A DNA stretch of 64,000 bases from Vespula vulgaris. Its lineage: Eukaryota > Arthropoda > Insecta > Hymenoptera > Vespidae. Positions 13,206 to 27,500 of this stretch are shown piece after piece. The notes beneath the pieces were generated by a model. That model saw only the letters and a list, made by a program, of their open reading frames with translations. It had not been told where the DNA came from and made no database searches. How positions within the stretch are numbered: position 1 is the stretch's first letter; each line of letters starts with the position of its first letter. Position numbers and translations under genes: made by a program. Where the stretch lies: positions 4,548,814-4,612,813 of the forward strand of contig NC_066602.1 in assembly GCF_905475345.1 (NCBI RefSeq), written 5' to 3'.

Positions 13206-13250
13206 ACCACTACCACTACCACTACCACTACCACTACCACTACTACTAAA
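13206..13250. repeat. (CCACTA)n hexanucleotide repeat
   Basis: About seven imperfect copies of CCACTA; reads as poly-Val on the minus strand. Confidence 0.9.
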
Positions 13251-14446
13251 CTACCATCACGATTTTCTCTCATTCGAGAAGAGGAACGCCTATCTAACGC
13301 CTCCTGTATACTCTACCAACACGATCAGTTTTATAAAGAAAGAGAGAAAGAAAGAAAAGTCACGTGTGCATATATATGCACGATGTATGAGGCTTCGTTT
13401 TATATAGAAAACATACACTCAAGAATCTTTTTCCTACTCCAGCGTTCAGTAAATATGTGTGTATGTGCATACGTCTTTACCTAACTCCACTATAATGTAA
13501 TTAACCAGAAGTGCCTGCCCCCCTCTCTCGATGAAGCCAAACAAGTTCTTGAGCAGGAAAACAAGATCTTATACTCCTCCAATACTACTTTTTTCCTGTG
13601 AGATCATTTACGTCACAACACAATACTGTTTCGTAAATAACGTGAAAAACAGGAAAGAGATCCTTGTAAATGGAGAAGTTAATTGAAATTTGATTACAAA
13701 GTATGATGAAAAGTATTGTGAACGTATGATATATGTAGTATAAAAAGAAAAAGGAAAAAAAAACTAAAGAAACGATTTTATCACGGTCGGTAACGACGTA
13801 TTCTATCTTATCAACGAATTGTCTTAGTAAATACTACATTTAGAAGTAACGTTATTATAAATGTTGTGCTTATGCTTCTGATTTCTGCTTTCTAAATATG
13901 CATACGTTAATAAATATATATGTACGTTTTTCTTAGAATCGCAAAGAATTCAAGGGAAATTACAATTCCGTTGAATTAATGAAACTAATGAAAATAATGA
14001 AGTATTACTCCGAAAAATGTTGAAATTTATGAAGGAAACAATTGATATCATACCGTTTTAATATGGTGCAATGCATTTGCAGATCGTCGAACTAAATTCT
14101 CCACCTCTCGAATCACCGTTCCCAATCGAATAAAACGTAAATTCATGTAAATTAACGTCTCTCATAAACGCGAGTTGATCTTTGCCGAGGTCGATTATTT
14201 TTGTCAGAGTTGTGTTGTCGTGCACGTTTAGCTCGGTCGCAAAATGACGTTTATCCATTCACAAATATCCTTGCCAAGAAAATGGCCGACATTATACATG
14301 GTTTATGAAAAACGAATGCATAAGAGGATAATGAGGTCGGCTATGAATGTCACGAAAATGTGACGATAACTTAAGTCGTTTTGTATTCCCTAGCCTGAAA
14401 GGCAGATCATATTTAATAAGACATTTTTATTAATCATTCTTGCAAA

Positions 14447-14503
<57 letters not shown>
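14447..14503. repeat. (CT)n-(AT)n microsatellite
   Basis: Compound dinucleotide repeat. Confidence 0.95.
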
Positions 14504-14507
<4 letters not shown>

Positions 14508-17307
14508 ATAAGGTTATACAGGAAACCGAAACTTCCGACATTACAGCGATCACATCGATAATAAAACGTATCAACCCAAGAACGATATCACACACAAATA
14601 TATTAGTAAAGCCTACGTCATCGAATATAAAACCGCGATAAAATTTATCGCAAGAAGGTGCGCGGTTGAGCATACTATATATATATTTCGTAATTTAGAT
14701 ATTTGCTCGCCATTTTGAATTTTTACTGTTCGTATATCTTCAATATTGTTTTATAATTTTACAGTAATACGTTGACGAATTAAAAATTATAGCAGTCACG
14801 AATAAAATAAGAACTCGTTCGTTAATAAAATATTTTCAATTTTATTCTTGGATAAAATCTGTGTACCTACATGTATTAAAGAGAAAGAGAAAGAGAGAGA
14901 AAGAGAGAAGACAAGTGTGATTCATCGAGGAAGCCTATCACACACCGCGAGAGATCACTCGAATATGAGTCATCGTTTTCTTTGGTTTCGAACCAGCGAA
15001 TCCATCGATTGTTCACTTTTTGTCTTTCAATTATGCAAAAAAAAAAATCAATTTTTTTAACAAAATAAACTCTTTCTTTCGCCTCAATATTTTCCTCTCA
15101 TTTTTATTATATTCATTAAAAGAATAGAAAGAGAAAAAAAAGAAAAACAATGAGTGTATGTGCATGAGTGTGCGTATAGCTTTTTTGCGCACGCGTATAT
15201 TGCAGAAAAAAATGTCTTGCGACATGATGCGTATTACATCGTTTTCGTTATCCTCTTTAAAGGTAGCCAATACTTTACATATTTATTTATTAATGTTACC
15301 ACTCAAGTTTAAATTATGTATAAAACGTAATAGAAGTATGTAATAATATATAGATCGATGTTAAAGTTAACAATTCGATTCGTAACGTATCGATTAGTAT
15401 TCGAGTTCCATTAAATCTCTTTCTTCGAAGTTATCGATTATTCAGTTACATCGAAGAACACTCAAAATAGTCGACCGTGAAACTGGTCCATGCAACTCTC
15501 TATTGTATAATGTATATTTTTGTTATAGAATATAGGTTATATTGTGACAAATAAATGTATATATAGAAAGTTTATAATAGTTATATATAATATTGGAATG
15601 ATATTTTAGTCGTAACAACATTATTGAGAGTTTCTGAATGTACCACATAACATACATATGTATTATACGTATACCTACGTATAAGAGCTTTCTTTTTTCG
15701 TCCAACGAGGCGATGTCTCGAAGGCGTTAAATCAATAAAAGATTCGCCTTGACCAGGACAACGGTGTAACGAAATGAAATAATCGTTTTTCGAAGGTCTA
15801 TCTTTCTATAAAAAAGAAAACAAAAAAAGAAGGGAAACAAAAATACAAAATTTTAGCATTGAATTTCCCGCGCGCTTTTTTTCTTTTGAATTTCGCGCCA
15901 GAACAAAACAACCAGCTACAATTATTCTGTCCTACTTAACCCGAAATTATTTGAATATATAAAAGAACAATATAAAAATAATATATATATATGTATTTAC
16001 GTATATATATATTATATATAACATCGTTATTGAAAGAAAAAAATTTAACGGCCAAAAGAAGATTTTCAGAAAGCCAACTTTAAGGATGCGTATGCTGCTA
16101 ATTCAATGACACAGAGACTTTCGCATAAGCTTTGTTGGTAATTCAATAATAATACTCGACGGAAATGAGATTAAGGTGACTTTCTGTGCCCTGGGAGTGT
16201 TACACACATTGACTTATTTTATTAAAAAATTTTAAAAATTGTTTGTCGTCCTTTCGTAACTTCCATCATTTTAAAAATAAACATAAAAATTGTGAATTCA
16301 AACATTTCTTGAACTTATTTTTTCTTCTTATCTTCCATCCTGATAAAAGAGATTTATTGACGAAAAAACGATCGAAAGGTTTACGTAAGTCCGTTAACAG
16401 GTAACACATACACACACAACGAAATAGCTTTTCCGTTCGTACATACATCGATAACTCGGTAAGAGCAAGAAAGAGAAGGGAGAGTCAAGGAAAAGGAAGA
16501 CTCGCGCATATATTCAACATTTTGTCTTTTGCATGTTAACTTCGCGTCATCATCGTTGCTAGTCCGCCATATAAAATATCTTTTTTTTTTCACAACGTGT
16601 ATTTTTTCTATTTACATATCATTCTTTTTATATCGAAAAAAATCAAAATTCAAGAACACCGATAAAGAAAAAAACGTATAAATATTTGATAATAAATACT
16701 TTGTGGTATACACGTTGACCACTGAAGTAGTTTCCATTTAAATTTTATCGAAAAAAAGATGAAGGAAATTAAAGAAAATCACTATAGGTCTTGATAATAA
16801 TAATAGAAGAAAAGTAGCTGATTTTTCCGATCGAGAATAGAGCGTTTTACACTTATTTTTGCTTCTCTTGTAACTTCAGAAAAAATCTAAGATATATCAA
16901 GTTCATCCACTGAGCACTATCACAATGTTGAATTCTGATGGATTATTCCACAGATCATTTTAATTATGAAAATGTTAAATCCGATTTCGGATATTCAAAT
17001 TATTTCGACAAAAAAAACCCGTCGCTTGAGCAATTTTCCAAAAAGACAATACAAAAATACAACAACGAAAAAAGTGAAAGAGAAACACAGAGGTTAGGAA
17101 AGTCATTGATCAAGAATAACCTTCAAATGCATATATCGATCATCATCACCATCATCACCATCGTCATCATCATCAACATCATCATCATTACCCTTTAGAA
17201 AACTTTCTCCTACATAAACGAAGATAATAATTCCTGTCGAAGGATATACGTATATATAGGGTGACAGAGGCAGTTTCATTGTCATTTTTGTTTGAAAACT
17301 AACTTAC

Positions 17308-17312
17308 CCCAT
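17308..17312 (-). CDS. Mob2: Mob2 distal first exon, coding part (ATG GG)
   Basis: At the very 3' end of a minus-strand exon the sequence reads VDWFMG and stops at a consensus donor (GTAAGT, GT at 17307-17306), again two bases into a codon. Spliced to 5867 it gives DWFMGKARRKEKD. Human MOB2, from memory, begins MDWLMGKSK, so the junction matches the vertebrate N-terminus. The frame upstream reads LDRLPEYLRDTVDWFMG with a TGA further 5' and no ATG. Either translation starts at the ATG five bases before the donor (about 225 residues), or this exon has an acceptor near 17355 and a further upstream exon exists. The 5' UTR probably extends toward 17.7 kb. Confidence 0.55.
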
Positions 17313-17449
17313 AAACCAATCCACGGTATCGCGGAGATACTCGGGTAACCTATCCAGCTTGGATGATTTTCAGGCGGATCACAGTATCGAGAGGGTGAAA
17401 GTAGCGCGAAGGAGAGCGGAGAAAAACAAAATAAATTCACTATCTCCCC

Positions 17450-17493
<44 letters not shown>

Positions 17494-19146
17494 GTATATA
17501 TATATATCGTGCTTTTCTCTCTCCCTCTATCTCTCTCTTTCCGTATGATGCCACTTCTCCTTCTCCTCCACTAGTGGCAGCAGCAGCAGCAGACGGCGCA
17601 CGTTTCGCGATCTCGCGAAATCTAACATGGCGAAGCTCCTCTATTGTCACCTGTTCCCGTCATGTCTCACTAGCCCTCACGAAAAATATTCGAGCTAAAC
17701 GGTGAATGACGAAAAACTATATACACTAATCACTTTTTTTTCACGTTTATCTTTCTTTCTTCTTCTATTTCCAAATTTTTTCTTAATTCTCAAATTAGTT
17801 TTACAAAAACAAAATCACACTAAAGAAAAAGAGAGAGGGAGAGAAAGGGATAATACACCATACACAGAAATTCACGGTTCGTCGAACCGACTTAACAGTT
17901 TTTTTCCTCAATCCATTCGGTTTTTATATTAATTAATATTTCTACAGATTTTTTTCTCTATCAATTTGAAAGTAACCGAGGCGAACTTTTCTCGCCACTC
18001 ACAGCTGATCATACGAATCTTTTCTACCGCTTTGCTCGTATAAGACTGAACTGTTCGTTGGAGACGTCACCAGAGCGCAGTGTATACGCGGCGCCCTGGT
18101 ATCAACGATTGTACTGCCGTCTATATAATACCGCCTATTTTGAATCTTCTATCAATGATCGATCTTTCACTGCTCTTTTTTGTAATTCATTTGTATCCAC
18201 ACATATTCATTTCTTTTCATTTTTTTCCTCCGTTTTAAATTATTTGTAAATTTAATTAGATCATTAATTTATATTGATATAATTATTTTTCTAGATGGCG
18301 GTAGGAGCTACGAATGTTATACACTTCACATAGAAATGATTATTGAAATTTATCACAGATGGCATCTCATTATAATTGTTTACTTCAAATGTTTCTCTAC
18401 GTTTTATCGATTTTATTAGCCTCTTTGTATTTGAAAAAATTTTCTGATTTAAGATGAACAGTTTATTAATGTTTGTTTTTAAATATGTGATCCTCATTAA
18501 TAAAAACTATTAATAGTTTCTAAGTTGCATAGTTCTTAAAAATTATTTATTTTCCAATAGATTATGAAGAAGGATAAATGAAAAATTTCCAATTTAATTA
18601 GATTTAGTTAACTAGTAATGAGAGCATAGAGTCAATTTATAGGAAGAACAAAAATCTAGTCTTATCAACACTTATATAATTAATAAATGCAATAACAGAA
18701 CATTGTGCAGTTTTGTATTTTATCGCAAAACTTTATTTTTCTATTCCAGTGAATGTTGATTTTTTATAAAATTGGTTTCATTTGCTTTTTACTAACTTCT
18801 ATTTTTATTTAAAATTATTATATTGTTTGTTATAAAAATTTTTTGTTCTTATTTATGAAAAATTATTTTCCAATAAGCTATATGAAATATTTTTCAATAA
18901 CATATATGAAAAATAATTTTATATAATTGCCATAATAATTGTAATATAATTATATAAATAATAATAATAAAAAGGATATTATAGTGACTTTATATAATAA
19001 ATAAATGTTGTAACATTATAATATTTGTAACATTACATAAAGTATCCTTCAATAATCATATACTATATATAGTAATAGTAACAATAACATCTTTTAATCT
19101 CTTTTTTTATTGATAAGATTCTTCTATGAATTATTTTATTCTTACT
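17313..19146. other. Probable Mob2 distal promoter and VgR 3' flank
   Basis: 17313-17700 is GC-richer and contains a short CAG/GCA run (17576-17592), pyrimidine tracts and no convincing minus-strand coding start, so it fits a 5' UTR and promoter for the distal Mob2 transcript. 18060-18125 contains another GC-richer patch. From 18.2 to 19.1 kb the DNA is AT-rich and lies downstream of the vitellogenin receptor stop, probably 3' UTR and spacer. Confidence 0.45.
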
Positions 19147-21828
19147 TTAACGTAACAGTTTTGAATTTTGTGAGTATTGTGTATCTTCGATTTCACTTTC
19201 TGAATGATCTGAATATTGAACTTCGATTATTTTTTGTTTTTCCTTTTCCTGATCGTCAAACTGAAATGATAAATAGTTGATAAATCACACTATACCAATT
19301 TTCTTTTCTCAAATAAAAATAATATTGAATTTTTTACCTTGCTTGATATATTAATTATTGGATTGATGTATTCGTGTTCACCAGGTGGTAAGGCTGATAT
19401 CATACAATTGAATGAATTCCGAATTTCATTTTTTTCATCATAGGAAGGATTTTGAAAATGAATACTGTAATATCAATTGTTATTATTAAATAGTGGCATC
19501 ATTATAATTTCAACAATATATAGCATAAAGAAGTAATAGTAGTATATATATATATGTTCTTTGTTTAGATATATTTATTAATATATAAACAATTATTTAA
19601 AATTAATAAACAATTATAAAAAATATTAAAAACAAATTGTTATAATGATAATAATACTACATATCATTATAGTGTATCAATTATAATAGTAATATTAGTA
19701 TAATATAGAAGTATTAGTATCATATTTTATTTATGATCGCATAAATGAATTTATGATCTCTTATTATACGTTACGTTTTTCATGAAAGTAGACAAACCTC
19801 ATATCATTTTTCTTCCTACGATTTATTTTCAGTTGTTGATAGTAATAATAAGCAGATAAAATGGTGATTACTGCGACCAATACAATAGCTATGCCAGCTA
19901 TCGTTCCTTTGTTTTGAGTATTAGCTCTCTTTTGTTCATTTAACGATATTGATGAAATATATATTTTTGAATCTTCCTTACATGCAAAATCGTTATCTAT
20001 TGGTTTACCATATTGACAAAAACATGTAAAATTTTGTTCATTCAGTAGGCACATGTAAGCACATTCCTGACCTTGACATTTGTTCCGTACTATAAATAAT
20101 AAAATAAGTGAGCCCAATAATCTTATTAATGATCAAAATGTGTATTAATACAATTTTTACCTAATGGTTGCATGGTGTTATGAAAAATGGTGAAATGTTT
20201 AGTAACAATTTGAGAACCAACAACAGTTGTACAAGTAGTCTTGCTATTTAATTTACATTTCCTTATGTTACCTGTATTGGAAAGTAACCAGTAAAGAGAA
20301 TCTTGATAGACTTTAACATCCAAAGGTTGAAACTGTAATCATTTGTCATAATCAATTTTAATTATTTATATAAACACATTATTAAAAAATTGTAAATACC
20401 TCTGTTTCTAAAAATATTTTACGATCAGAACCATCTAAGTTTGATGATTCAATAACATTTAATTGCGTGTCACCCCAATATAATCGTGATTTTCTATAAT
20501 CTATTGTTAGTTTTTGAACAACGCCGAGATGTCGAGTAACTATTGCTGTAACATGTGTACCAGTCATACTTGATTTATATATTTCACTTCTTGGTCCACT
20601 TTGTGACAGCCAATCAGTTTGACTCCAAAATAACAAGCTAATCGATCATTAAACAAAATTAATAAATTAAATATAAACAGTTTTTTTCTGTGGTGATGAT
20701 TTTGTATTATTTATTTCAAATTATGGAAAGAATTATTATTGTTAAATTATTTTATATACCCTTTGATTGGATCAACGCTGATCGATTGTACTTTGCCAGT
20801 TCCATTGATAGTCAAAACTTTTGCACACTTTCCTTGTTCCAAATTGCATACCTGAACAATGTTGGTAACGTTATAACACGATAGTTTTTATTTATTTTTT
20901 ATTTTAAATTATTTTTGTTACCTTGATAGCATATGGACGATTATCACTGTAAAAATAAACATTGTCCGTTATCCAATCAACTGCAATAGCTCCAGGTCTT
21001 CCAACATCAACTATCTTTTTTTCTTTTGTTTTGACATTTATTTTTGTTATTGTTCCAAGTATAACTGTAGATTAGAGATCATAGTATATACTATAATTAT
21101 ACTACTTATATTATATACTTATTTTGTTATTACTTTATTATACTTATATATAATAAATATATACGGATACACGCATGTAATATAATACTATAATTATAGT
21201 ATAATTTAGTGTAGAATAAAAATGATGAAATATTAAGTAATGTAAGTAAGTCAATGTATTAAAAGTAGTTTAATTTTATACCGTTAGACCAATAAACAGC
21301 GTTTTCTTTCACATTAATGTCGAGCCCATAAATCTCGAAATTTGGATCATGATGGATGACCTCAATCTCGCTCAATGTCAACGTACTTTTTCTCACGTCA
21401 TATCCAGCAACTGTTATTATCTCCATTTGTGAGCCTAGAATTTATTTTATATAGTTTGTGTAACAGGTGAAAGAAATATGAAGAAATGAATTCTTTCTAT
21501 TTTTTTTCTCTGTTTCTTGAATTTACCAGTAGCTTTACAAGAAATTTTGTCCTTTTGTAAAACATATCCACTTTCACAAGAACATATGAATGAGCCTTGA
21601 GTATTATGACAAATCTGAGAACATACACTGTCCTCGCATTCATTTACATCGACACAACTTACTCTATCAGGAGCTAAACGATATCCAGTATTACAAGCAC
21701 AAACAGGTCCTAATGGTGTTTTGTGACACACATGTTTACAGGGATTGTTTATCATGCATGCCTGCACTGAGAACAAAAATATATGTTAAAATATATGTTA
21801 ATGATAAATAGATTTGTATATCACATAA

Positions 21829-21877
<49 letters not shown>

Positions 21878-22829
21878 GTATATATATAATGTCTAATTAA
21901 AATAATATAAAAATACTATACCTTTCTTTTTTAATCAAAAATAGAAACTTACTGCATTCTTTAAACTCATCGCTGCCATCTGAACAATCTTCGTATTTAT
22001 CGCAAACTTTGCTAAAAGGAAGACATTTGCCATCATTACAACGAAACTCTTTACAATCATTCTTGGAGACTATACCCTTAATTTTCAAGCTATCTCCGCT
22101 ACAATACTTTTCATCAGAACTATCACCACAATCATCAAATTTATCGCATACCCATTCTTGCGTTATACATTTATTATTTTCACAGGTGTATTCACCATGT
22201 TGACAATTTGGACAATCATGTTCATCATCGTTCTTTGGACAATCCTGTTGACCATTACATCTGCAATAATAAAAACATATATATATAAACATTTTATTGA
22301 AAACAAATTATGTATTTACTTGATAAGTATATATATTTCACTAATTTTATGTATCATTTAAAATTATTCTAATGAAATATTATAGTTTGATTTTGATATT
22401 ACAACTACAACTACATCAGTAATAATAATAATAACAATAATAATAACAATAACAACAACAACAACAATAACAACAATAATAATCGAGAAGAATAATGTAT
22501 AGAACAATCTACTTTATTATTTATTAAATATATTTGATAAAAATTAGAATATATATTTATTGAGTGAAAAATTGTATACCTTTTACTTTTAGGAAGACAT
22601 ATATTAGTATCGTAGCATCTGAATTCGTCCTTATTACAAATTACGAGTTTCATTTTTTCCCCATGCGAGCAATGATCTTCATCAGAATTATCACCACAAT
22701 CATCGAGACCATTGCAAAGTAACAATTTGTCTATACAATGATTATTCTTACATGTATATAAATTGTCCTTGCAAATGGTTTGTATACATTTTCGATCTTC
22801 GTCTGATCCATCATAGCAATCGATCTTAA

Positions 22830-22864
<35 letters not shown>

Positions 22865-24447
22865 TATACACAAAGATATATATATACATATATATACACA
22901 TATATATATATACATACATGCACACACATATATATACATATAAATATATATATATTTTTTATTTCTTAATAAGGAATATTCGTGAAACGCAAAATAAAAT
23001 TTTGTTAATAACTTACATCACCATCACAGACCCAACTATTCGGAATACATGTACCAATATCGCACTTAAAATCATTGGAAGAACAAGTATGCGAGTTGCA
23101 ATTCATTTCGTCGGAAAAATCAGGACAATCAAACTTGGAGTTACAAACAAAATACTTTGATATGCAGCCACCTTCGTGGCACTCGAATTCATCTGAAAAT
23201 GTTTCATATAAGTAAATAATGATAATAATAATATAGAAAAATATTTTATATACTTTTTTACTACAACATAAAAAATGTAATGGTAATAATAAAAAGTAAT
23301 TTAATAAATTTCAATGTAGCATTTAATAAGACAAAATCAAGTAAATTATTTTATTCTTATGTAACATATTATTATAATAATTATAATTCATTTCAGATAG
23401 TCTTTAATTCTTTTTTTTTATTTTGATTAAGAGTATAAAGCAGGTAAAAAAAAAGAAAATAATTAAAAAAAAAAAAGAAAAAGAAAAAAACGAAATTATA
23501 CAATAATAACTAGTTTTTACAGATAATTTATTTTATTAAAAAAAAATAAAAATAAATTGATGAACAATAAACAAATATTTTGTTTTTTTTTGTTTACGAT
23601 GTTCTATTGTTATAAATAAAGACGTTATAAATGATTTGTAGAAGATGTGTTTTACCGGATGTACATTTAACAGCAGTACAATTTTCCTCATCCGAATGAT
23701 CCTTACAATCGTAACGTGAATTGCAATGACTTTCAAGACTTATGCATTCTCCATTTCTACAGGCAAATTGATTTTTTTCGCATAATCCAATACGATCACA
23801 TTCATTTGATTCATCTTCACCATTAGGACAATCCATTCTTCCATCACATCTGAAATGATTAGAAAAATTATCATAAATTATGTAATTATAGTGAATATGT
23901 AATTTGTACTTATTTTTTTTTTTTTTAGTTTTTACTTTTGTTTCAATTTTATGCAGGTATCGTGTTCTGAACATTTAATTTCATCCTCTGCACAAACTGA
24001 CTGAAGGATACACGTTTGCATATCATGATTCAACATCATTCCTGGTGGGCAAGCACAGATCTAGAAAGAAAATTAAAATTTATACAACAAATTATATGAG
24101 ACATGAATATATTAATATTCAATTTATATATAAAAATGAGATAAAACAATATTGAAATCAGTTTTTATAAATAAGAATTATTGAAATAGTTAAAATAAAT
24201 ACAACAAATTATATTTGATATAAATATTTATAATTAGAATTATAAAAGTAAATATACTTACATAAGAATTATGATCTGTTGGTAGACATACATGAGAACA
24301 GTTTCCATTATTTTTACGACAACCTTGCTCATTATTGTTATAATACACTCCATGCATAGCCATTAAATGTATTGTATTGAATTTATTGGGTATTTCTAAA
24401 GGAAACAATTTTTTTTTTATTTACAATATATTGATAATTTTTCCATA

Positions 24448-24511
<64 letters not shown>

Positions 24512-27500
24512 ATACTAACCCAAAGGAATTTTCTTCAAAAGTTGCAGATCTTTGTTTTTGTGCCCCCAAAATAAATTGTTAGATTCTCGTTGAGTCCAAA
24601 AAACATTTTCTCCAAGTATTGCAAGGCTCATTGGCTCTGATAAACCAGTTCGAAATAAATATTTATTGTCTCCTAAAAAATCAAAGCAATTAAAATAATT
24701 TTTTTTTCATAAATAATTATTATTATTAGTTTTGCTGTACTTTACCTTGACCAGAGATACTATCAATATTACCAGCACCTTGATCAGCCCAATATAATCT
24801 CTTAGTTTCACTGTCGTAACACAAGGAAATTTTTGGACCAAGTAAGTTCTGATCCACTAAAGTTACTCGTGGACCCAGTCCATTCATTTGTAGTTTATGT
24901 ATACGATATACGTCACCAGAACGAAATACTACGTACATCATTCTAAAACATATGTCCTTCTTTTATAAATTTCTAATGATAGAAATCTAAATTTACAAAG
25001 TAATTTATCTTAATTTTTTTTAGATAGAATTAAGTTGTTTGCCCATGAAAAAAATGATGCATAATATTCTGATAATTTTCTTAATTACAAAGAAAAATTT
25101 TATTTCAAATTTCTTATCTTAATCATTTGTTCGAAGTCACTTGTTTTATTATTATATTAATAATTTTAATATTATTTATAATATTGTTATATAATACTAT
25201 AAAATTAAGAATAGTAAAAAATCTAATACCGTTCTTCAAATGCCAATGAGATATCATGCGGTTCCTCGTGAAAGTAAAAGACAGTCTTCCCTTTTGTATC
25301 AAAACTATGAACTTCAATAGTCTTCTGTTTTATATCAGACCAGTATAAATTATTACCAACAAAGTCAAAATCCATGTCACCAAGTACCTCATTAGACACA
25401 GTCATTATACTTTCGAAGAGACCGGTACTCATGTTGTAACGATAAATCATATTTGTGAGTTGATCATTGACAAGAATGTCACCTAAATTAATAAATGAAT
25501 ACAGATATTAACATCAAAGTATTGATCAACATAATTCATAATTTACCTGTTAAAGAGTCATATGCCAAAGCAGTGATATGTTTCATTGTTTTACTTGAGC
25601 TCATTTTCGGTTTACCCAGAAGTTCATGATAGTAATCTATAAAAGTACTTCCACTTGCGATCATAATATGTTCTTTCTTCTTAATCACTGAAAATTATAA
25701 AAAATATAGTTTAAATATTAAAAAAAAAAAAAAAAATCTTTTGATCTCAATATTATACCTCTACAAGCGTGATTATCAGCAGCAAGTTCTGTATCCAATG
25801 TACAAGCACAAGTGTAACTATTATTTGAATTCAACAGGCAAATTTGTGAGCAAGGATTATAACTACATGGATTTAAAATCTAAACAAAAAAAAATTTCTT
25901 TAGCAAAGTTACTAAAGCAAAGTGTTAAGAGAAAATTGCTATACTTATACGATAACAAAAAAAAAATAAATAAATGTCAAGAAAAAAAATTTGATATACT
26001 TTTGGTTTAAAAACAGAGTGATAAATTTGAATCCCATAAGTCATACTAGTCGTATGAAGCAAAGTTTTCCAATCCTTTCCTGTGAATTTATCACAGGATT
26101 CTATGGTGTTCGAGGACCAATCATTCCAATATAATTTATTTTCAAAAATCGCTAAAGAATACGGATGGTTTATCACATCGGTTAATATTGTCTGAAATAT
26201 ATAATTTTAATCTAATTAAAATATGACTTTGTTTATCTTAATAAATAATATATAATAAAATATGCTGTATTATAATATAATAATAATATAATATAAAACT
26301 ATACTATAATATTATATATAAAATGTTAGTACACTATAAAATACATTTACTATAAACTATATAATTAAACAATAAGAAATACTAACTCTCCTATCTCTAC
26401 CATCCAAACGTATAGATTCAATAATTTTTAATTTTGCATCGACCCAATACAATCTATCATTTGGATCATCAATCGTTAAACCATTTGGCCAATTAATATT
26501 ATCCTTGACAAATTTAATATGATTTTTTCCATCCATCGATGCCATTGCAATGTGGGAATTCGAGCTCCAATCAGACCAATACATTATACTGAAAAATATT
26601 AACAAATTTTCTTTGCACATTCATTTTCTATGATATATGAAAAATATAATTTAAAAAATTTGATTAATTTTTTATAAGCAAATATATAAACTGAGATTAA
26701 AAAAAAATGTAACCCAGATTTAGATGAAAGAACTATAGCTCTTGGTTTCTCTATATTTTCCTTGATCACTACTGTACAATATGTTCCATTTTCATCGCAT
26801 ACTCCAATACGTTTATATGAACTATCAGTGAAGTATATATTTCCAGTTACCCAATCAATTGCTACATCTTCTGATGTACTCACACCTTAATTTGAATAAA
26901 ACAGATAACAAAAATTTATATAATTTTACAATTATACAATACTTATCATTAATATAAAAAAATTGTATACATATTAAAAACAATACAAAAATATATACGA
27001 CCTGATATCACAATTTATTCTATACGTTTTAAACATTTTATTTATTAATTTATTTGTTTATTCCTTATTGTGTATTGTTATTAATTAATTAATTTATTAT
27101 TTATTATCAATAGAAAATATTATCATATTACCTGCAGTAACGATCACTGTTTTATTTGTCCCATACTGATCACTTTTAAATATAGCTTCTTCACCATGAT
27201 TAACATCTGTCCAATAAATATTCTCTGCATCAACGGCTATTCCAACAGCGTGTTGCAAATTGTTAAGTACGGGAAAATATATTTTTGAGTCTATATAATA
27301 TCCACGAATCTCTGTTTTCGAGGCCAAAAACATTAATGCTTCTCCAGCTACAAAAATAAATTTTTTTTAATAAATAAATTGTATATAAAATAAAATAAAA
27401 TTATTAAAATTTTAAATATTCAATATTTATTTGAATGGTATTATAAATATATATTTTTAAAGATAATCAATAAAATTATAAATTAAAATAAATTATAATA

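Larger units (their letters stand above)
12963..17307. other. Mob2: Mob2 5' intronic region
   Basis: Contains a GC-richer block at 13080-13270 just upstream of the 12962 start, probably its promoter or 5' UTR, with a (CCACTA)n repeat at 13206-13250. Also a (CT)n-(AT)n tract at 14447-14503. A 66-codon open frame on the minus strand at 14058-14258 has balanced codons but no compatible donor phase, so it is not annotated as an exon. Nothing else is supported. Confidence 0.5.

Noticed and set aside
14058..14258. 66-codon minus-strand frame (MDKRHFATELNVHDN) as another Mob2 first exon
   Set aside because: Codon use looks coding-like, but the only GT in reach gives phase 1, which does not fit the common acceptor, and no family match was seen.
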